A stretch of DNA of 64,000 nt from Apostichopus japonicus (lineage: Eukaryota > Echinodermata > Holothuroidea > Aspidochirotida > Stichopodidae). The DNA lies in NCBI RefSeq assembly GCF_037975245.1, contig NC_092569.1, positions 5,758,501 through 5,822,500 of the forward strand. Reading direction: 5' to 3'. The position numbers and the translations under genes are program-made. The notes beneath the pieces are model-generated. The model was not told where the DNA came from. It saw only the letters and a list, made by a program, of their open reading frames with translations, and did no database searches. Positions within the stretch are counted from its first letter, which is position 1, and every line of letters begins with the position of its first letter. Shown here piece after piece: positions 58,541-64,000 of the stretch.

Positions 58541-58857
58541 GATACTCAATCGTGGTTACTTAATTGTCGCCACAAATAAGAAATAGATTCTAATGCAGAA
58601 CCAGCTTCAAGAAGATTCAAACTGCACTTAAAAGATATCTTGAAAAACTCTGTTGAAAAACCAGCTTTACTTCTAGGACAGCTACTGGACAGTATATCTC
58701 TCAGGACATTTTGTAGCAAAGTTGCTTTGTTGGACCATATTTTTACCTCCATGGTCAAGTAAATTACCTGTTATCAATTCTAAAACCACTCGATTAATTG
58801 GGCTTAACTTGAAACTGGACAAAAAGTCAAATTCGAGATCTACTGTATAGTTTACCT

Positions 58858-60095
58858 CAGGGGCGGCGATCTGTTTCAAATATTGGGGGGGACATTTGCT
58901 TGGGTGCAGGCGAATTACTATCAAAGCGGAGCGCAACCATTGGTTGGCGCGCAGCGTACAAGAAAAATTCTGGTTTTGATAGCCCCCCAGATCACCGGAA
59001 ATGGCACTTCTCGGGCTTGAAAATGGCCAACCAAATGTACACTTTTGCCTGAGAACCAAGTTTTTTTTCATTTATAACCTTTTTTCAAGATTGTCACCAG
59101 TCACACATCATGTTCGACCTCATTGCATCTCCTGTGGATCATTGCTTTTGTAGGTAATTCTACGTAACGCCCCACAATACCCGTCAGCCCCAATTTTCAA
59201 GGTATTAAGCCCATTATTTGTTCAGAATTTGAATAATAAATTCACTTCAAAACATATCCATAATGTTGCAAAAAATTCTATCTATGGACAACCAATATAA
59301 AAAAAAAAAAGCTCAACCCCTAACAGACCGGTCAAAATTGAACGAGTAGAGGGAAATATGATGAAGAATGTTGGTCAAGGAATTTTCGAAAATTCAGACA
59401 CAGTTAAATTATTGGTGTACAAATATTAAAACCTCTTATAACGGCTACTATCAAACTTAGATATCATAGAAAATACCCCAAAAATATGCTTGAGGGGGAG
59501 GGGCAGTTTCTACCCTTCGCCCCCCCCCCCTCCCTTGGGTACGCACCTGCGGTTAGAAATCTTGTAGGAAACAGGGCAAATGGAAACCCAGTGAATCCAT
59601 ATCGATGTGGATCATATATATGATTGTACGTACTGACACTCATACACAAGAGTCAAACCAAATTTCATTACGGATGCGGTCCGTCTAGCTATTCATTTCG
59701 AAAAAAAAGAAGTAAAAACTACTTTCGGTCATATAGTAACAAATTGTGACACGGTTAGACAGGCGCCTTGCGAGGAATTTGCCAAGGGAGGGGCAAAGCT
59801 TGTACCCAGACTTTCTAAGCGTAGCGCCACCATAAGTTGGCGGGAAGCGCAAAAGAAAATTTTGGCCGAAAATGCCTCCCAGATCAATGGAAATGGCACT
59901 TCCCAGGCCTTGTAAGTTGCATCTAAGCATTTCCTATTTTGAAATTACTAGCGATATCATAAAAAAATACAAAACAAATGCTTCAAAAAAACTATGCCAC
60001 CAAATATTGGGGGGGGGATATTAGATACCATATCCCCCCTACCTAAAATATTGGGGGGACATGTCCCCCCGTCCCCCCCATGATCGCCGCCCATG
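58858..60095. mobile_element. Non-autonomous hAT-like element, 1.24 kb, with 8-bp target duplication
   Basis: Left end CAGGGGCGGCGATC and right end GATCGCCGCCCATG are inverted. The perfect 8-bp flank GTTTACCT is present at 58850-58857 and 60096-60103. The interior holds G/C runs and sequences related to the 35.6-kb MITE, but no recognisable transposase. Confidence 0.75.
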
Positions 60096-60109
60096 GTTTA
60101 CCTGCAGAA

Positions 60110-60459
60110 CAAGGGCGTAGGAACCGGGGGCCGGGGCGCCAGCCCCCCAGTGAAAAATATGGGGGGCAGAAGTATCATTCCGACCCCCGCTTCGCAAGTC
60201 AGAAAACCCCTTTTTCAGTTTCCAAATGAGAAAAAAAATCTCATTTGGAGCACCAAATTGCAGTGCATCTAAGGCCAGGTGAAAATGCAAAATTATTTAC
60301 AAAATGTAGTGGGTGTTGAAGTGTGCTATATTGCACCAAATTGCATCTGGGGCCACCTGGAAATGCAAAAAAAATCCCCTTAGATCCCCTCCCCCAGGCC
60401 TGCCATCAGTCTTCAGCCCCCCCCCCCCCCCACTCAAAAGTACCTTCCTACGCCACATG
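60110..60459. mobile_element. hAT-like MITE with 8-bp target duplication (copy B)
   Basis: 350 bp starting CAAGGGCGTAGGAACC and ending TTCCTACGCCACATG, flanked by the perfect repeat CTGCAGAA (60102-60109 and 60460-60467). It is inserted 14 bp beyond the end of the previous hAT-like element. The interior repeats CACCAAATTGCATCT twice. Confidence 0.8.
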
Positions 60460-60467
60460 CTGCAGAA

Positions 60468-61209
60468 TCTTGTGATATTATGTGTTTTCAATAAGGGTTT
60501 CAGGTTGAAATTTTTGCTCACGTAACATGACCATTGACCTGCTCCAGAATTGTGTAAAGATGTATATTACATCAATCTATGGAGGCATGTTGTGTCTCTG
60601 GATGTTCAGGGTCTGGAGATCAACTTTCCAAGATTTAATGTTTTCAGCTCTGCTGATTCCAAATGACCTTTGACCCCGACCAGAACCTGTAGAAACCTTG
60701 CACTTAATATGAGGATCCCACGAGGCAAACCCTGTAGAGACCTTGCCCACAAGCCAAATATAAGATATGATGTTGTGCCCTACCTGGAGATAATGTGTTT
60801 ACAAGATGGTCAATATTTGACCTCTTCTAGCATTAAGTGACCTTCGACCTACTCTACAACTATACAAAATTGCCCTAATCCACCATGCTAACATAAAGTC
60901 TGAGGATAGTCAGGTTCTAGACATTACAAAGGTTTTCACATTTTCAAACTTTCAGCAATTGCTGACACTTAGTGACCTTTGACCTCGGTCAGAAACAATA
61001 AGGACCTTGCACTCAATTAACGGAAGGAACATGCTAAATACGAGATCTACTGTTGTTCGTACGTTTCGTAGTTTAAAAAATGTGAAGAGTCACAATTTCA
61101 ACAATTATGTAGTATGGCCTTTATGGTCTATATTTCTGTCATTCTCGCCCTCGAGGACAGTGGTCACATTATGATACCTTTCTCAGAGGGTTAATTTAAT
61201 TAAGCTATA
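60468..61209. other. Degraded repeat with TGACCTTTGACC words
   Basis: The phrase GTGACCTTTGACC or close variants recurs near 60664, 60838 and 60972, each followed by a GGTCAGAA-like block and ACCTTGCACT. This suggests two to three diverged copies of a repeat unit. No coding signal. Confidence 0.45.
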
Positions 61210-61960
61210 AATGGGAGTTTTTTTTTTTGCTGTTTTCCTTGTTTAGTGTAAGTAGTACTAGTACTTTTGCATACAATTGATGAGGGCGCTGCAGGGAAAA
61301 TGCCTGCCTGCTGGCGTCTAGCACCACTTCGATTATCACAAAATGTATACTAAAACGAAAGAACGCCCCTTACATTCGTTTATAATGGTCATGTTATGGC
61401 ACAGAATGTTTCACGGGGTTAAATTAAGCAATTAATGGTAGTTGTCTTTTTTGCTGTTTTTCCTTTAGTGTTTTTGCATTCAGTCGATTAGGGTGCTGCC
61501 GGAACACGCCTGTCTGCTGGCATATATTATGATCTACAACCACCTCGACTATCAGGAAATGTTACTAAGAGGAAAGAATATCTCTTACCTTCGTTTATGA
61601 TAGTCATTTGATGGCACAAGATTTTTCACGGGGTTAAATTAATTCATTACTGAGAGCATTCATTTTCCTTGTTTAATGTAATACGTTTACGTTGAATCGA
61701 TAAGGGCGCTACTGGAACACGCTGGCATCTAGAACCACTTCGATTATCACGAAGGTAACTAAATCGACAGAATAATGTATCTTAGATCCATTGATGATGG
61801 TCATTATTTTGGCACAAACATTTTCACAGTGTTAATTGTTCTGATTTCCTTGTTTAGCGAAATACTTTTGCATTGATTCGATGAGGGCGATGCAGAAAAC
61901 TCTTGATGCTGTCATCTAGAACCACTTCGATTATCACGAAATGTTAATAACTTACTAAAA
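61210..61960 (+). repeat. ~200-bp tandem repeat, 3-4 diverged copies
   Basis: The order of motifs recurs: CTTGTTTAGTGTA-like, TTTGCAT, GATxAGGGCGCTGC, CCACTTCGATTATCACGAAA, TTACATTCGTTTATAATGG, TTTTCACGGGGTTAAATT. The last motif is at about 61412, 61625 and 61823, giving 198-215 bp spacing. Confidence 0.8.
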
Positions 61961-62199
61961 CGAAATCATTTTTGTCTGTGAAAAGTAATATCAAAATATT
62001 TTTGTCAACCAACAGGATGTTTATTTTTCAATCTTCTTCGAGCAAACAACGATGAATATTGAAGGCTGATAAAACTGATATGGGTTGTCACTTGAGTCAT
62101 GATGTAATATTGAGGTACAGTATGCGCTATCATTTAATTCCCCAATATTGATAGAGCTTGCGGACTGAAAACTTCGCCATTTCTGTCTATTTCCTCCTG

Positions 62200-62640
62200 T
62201 CCCTTCGGTCTCAAAACATCTCGCCTCACATGGCAAAGTTTGTGCTGCTAACATTTCCCACGTGTTTTACGTAACTTACCTTTGAAACCCAGTCAACGAA
62301 CCTCCGTGGCAACAATGTTGAACTTTCGCGATTATAGTTTGTCGAAATACCTTGCTTTGCTTCCTTGGAACGCTCGATTGTAACCTTTCATCAGGTTGTT
62401 ATGTAACTCCCTGCTGTCATACCGATGTGGCCGGTATTAATTTTTAATCGGTCTGTCTGCCAGCTTCAACCCTGTGGGATAACCGGGCCTTGTGGGGATA
62501 GTCGTCAGCACAATTACATATTTCTCAACCCTTGACGCTGCATCTGGATTGAACTTTTAAGGTAATCTGGACGGGATTGGAGGAAATCCTTTTCTGAAAA
62601 GGAAAATTTCCGGCACAATGGGCCTTGCACGGTTGAAAAA
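62200..62640. promoter_or_regulatory. CpG-richer patch upstream of RIDA with candidate non-coding exon ends
   Basis: The stretch has more CpG than its surroundings and a CACGTG E-box (about 62260). A strong minus-strand donor TCAAAG|GTAAGT has its exon boundary at 62280. A plus-strand TTTTAAG|GTAATC at about 62560 could end a 5' UTR exon of RIDA, whose first coding exon begins with an acceptor. This suggests a bidirectional promoter but is unproven. Confidence 0.3.
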
Positions 62641-63818
62641 CCCAAGCTCCAACCAATTCGCTAACGCTAACAAATTAGGCCTAGCATAGGCTAGAATTAT
62701 TCACATTTCAAAACTGATTAGGCCTACGGTCGATCACAACCTAAGTCAAGGTTACTTACGTAATTAACATCTATAGGTCCTACGCCATATGGTTTTGATA
62801 AAACAATTTGGCAAAATTTCTCCTGGCGTTACGGCTTCAAAACTTCAAATACGTTAGTTCTTGCGTAGAGGTGTAGGCCTCTAGGCCAAATGATCATTGA
62901 CCTGAGAACTAACTAATTGGGTCATATGTGGTCATAGTTGAGAATGTGGGTACAATTGGGGAGGGGTGAGGAGGCTGATGGAAGGGAGAAAAACAAAAAC
63001 AATAAATACTATCAACCTTTAGTAGAATAGACATTACTGCAAGAGCCTCTTAGTGTCCTAAAAGTAAGGTCATAAGGGATAAACACCAGCACCTGCACGA
63101 TTACGTTTCAGAGATTTTTGTTTAAACTTAACTCCTTAAACTGGACACAAAATCGAGGGAAAATAAGCTGCCAATTGACGTGGATATGAAAACTTGTTCA
63201 TACTCTGTGCCATTTTCAGCGTGCAGGGATTAATTGTATCCAGTATCGTTTAGCAAAGTGCAATGTAAGAGGGTCAAATTTACTATACAATTTGCTATAG
63301 CCTATATATTGATATACTGTATATAGCAATCCTATTTGTAAAAAGGAACCATATTATTCTACAAGGGACTCAACAAATTTCAGATCCTTCAAAAACTTCT
63401 ACACAAAGTTGAACAATATAAATTATCAGGGTGTGAGGGTTATATATATCACGATACATATGTTATTAGTTTATTATGTGCCATGTGGAATGCGAAGACT
63501 AACACAGTATTTGTAAGTCCTATCTGCTCAATACGTACTTCAGAGGGTGGCCTTAGTTTTTAAATTAATTTGAAAGATGAATGTGGGAAATTTTCATTAA
63601 TTACATATTTGAACAGAGACACTTTTTTAAACATACAACATACTGTAGATTTGAATGGAAGTGCTCTAAGAAAGTTAAAGAACCCTCAAGGCTTAACAAG
63701 TAGAAACAACATTGGTTAATCTCTCTTTGGGATATACATATATCTAAAATACAAACTACTTGTTTATAAGATATCAGATGGGTATAATTGAGATGTCAAT
63801 TTCTTTTTCCAATTGCAG
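62641..63818. other. Upstream region of RIDA, no exon assigned
   Basis: AT-rich DNA, presumably an intron or 5' flank of RIDA. It contains AGGCCTA words at 62668-62890 and no repeat that I recognise. Confidence 0.4.
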
Positions 63819-63929
63819 GTTTTACGATCCAACTTTTGACACATTTCAGAAATCAAAGATCATGGCTTCCAGGGTAGTTAGAACAATTATCAATACAGCC
63901 AAGGCTCCTAAGGCCATTGGACCATACAA
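63819..63929 (+). CDS. RIDA: RIDA (UK114/HRSP12, 2-iminobutanoate/2-iminopropanoate deaminase), first coding exon, partial
   Basis: After acceptor TTCCAATTGCAG an exon contains ATG at 63862 and reads MASRVVRTIINTAKAPKAIG then PYK, ending before GTAAGT at 63930. This matches the N-terminus of the RidA/YER057c/UK114 family, where the TxKAPxAIGPY motif begins the first beta strand and leads to the active-site pocket. The family hydrolyses reactive enamine/imine intermediates formed by PLP enzymes and acts in the cytosol or mitochondria. The frame stays open upstream of the ATG to the acceptor, so a 5' UTR or short upstream coding exon lies to the left. The rest of the gene is outside the window. 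Vertebrate proteins start at the equivalent of this ATG. Confidence 0.88.
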
Positions 63930-64000
63930 GTAAGTCAAGAAATCAAGAAGTCAAAGAAAGTATCTAGAAGTATTTGCGGTAATAAAACTTAAATTTATAT

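Overview
This is a window of animal nuclear DNA: AT-rich, gene-poor, with multi-exon genes using GT-AG introns and many degraded transposable elements. The TAGGCCTA-type and TACTGTA-type words scattered through the intergenic DNA, the CR1/L2-like LINE tails and the many short hAT-like elements fit a marine deuterostome. I infer an echinoderm, possibly a sea cucumber; the species is not proven by the sequence.

Layout. From 1 to 37 kb I find no convincing protein-coding gene, only dispersed repeats, microsatellites, G/C homopolymers, LINE remnants (18.1 and 20.1-20.8 kb), a tRNA-derived SINE (0.5 kb), two copies of a TTAA-flanked MITE (8.5 and 19.2 kb) and hAT-like MITEs (16.4 and 35.6 kb). From 37.3 to 51.7 kb on the minus strand lies one complete gene, the EIPR1/TSSC1 orthologue (WD40 protein of the EARP/GARP endosomal tethering machinery). 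It has nine coding exons whose phases all agree and encode 401 residues. From 51.7 to 62 kb is a dense repeat region: an inverted-repeat element just upstream of EIPR1, a LINE tail, a minus-strand SINE, a ~200-bp satellite interrupted by nested elements, hAT-like elements and a decayed BEL/Pao gag. At 63.8-63.9 kb, plus strand, the first coding exon of a RIDA (UK114/HRSP12) gene appears and runs off the right edge.

Main discovery. EIPR1 intron 7 is almost entirely a ~3.9-kb tandem array of about 54 copies of a 72-bp unit. The unit is not random satellite: it is the last 55 bp of coding exon 7 (end of one WD40 blade, residues 260-278) plus the first 17 bp of the intron, including the 5' splice site. 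The gene therefore carries dozens of tandem copies of its own exon-intron boundary, most with an intact GTGAGTG donor. Two other exons of the same gene (2 and 4) also have their 3' end and 5' splice site duplicated in tandem (41-bp x2, and three copies spaced 75 and 99 bp). In every case only the donor nearest the exon body keeps the reading frame, because stop codons or a frameshift follow at once. This recurrent amplification of donor sites within one gene is the observation most worth following up.

The long open frames at 39-43 kb on both strands are by-products of this 72-bp (24-codon) repeat and are not genes.
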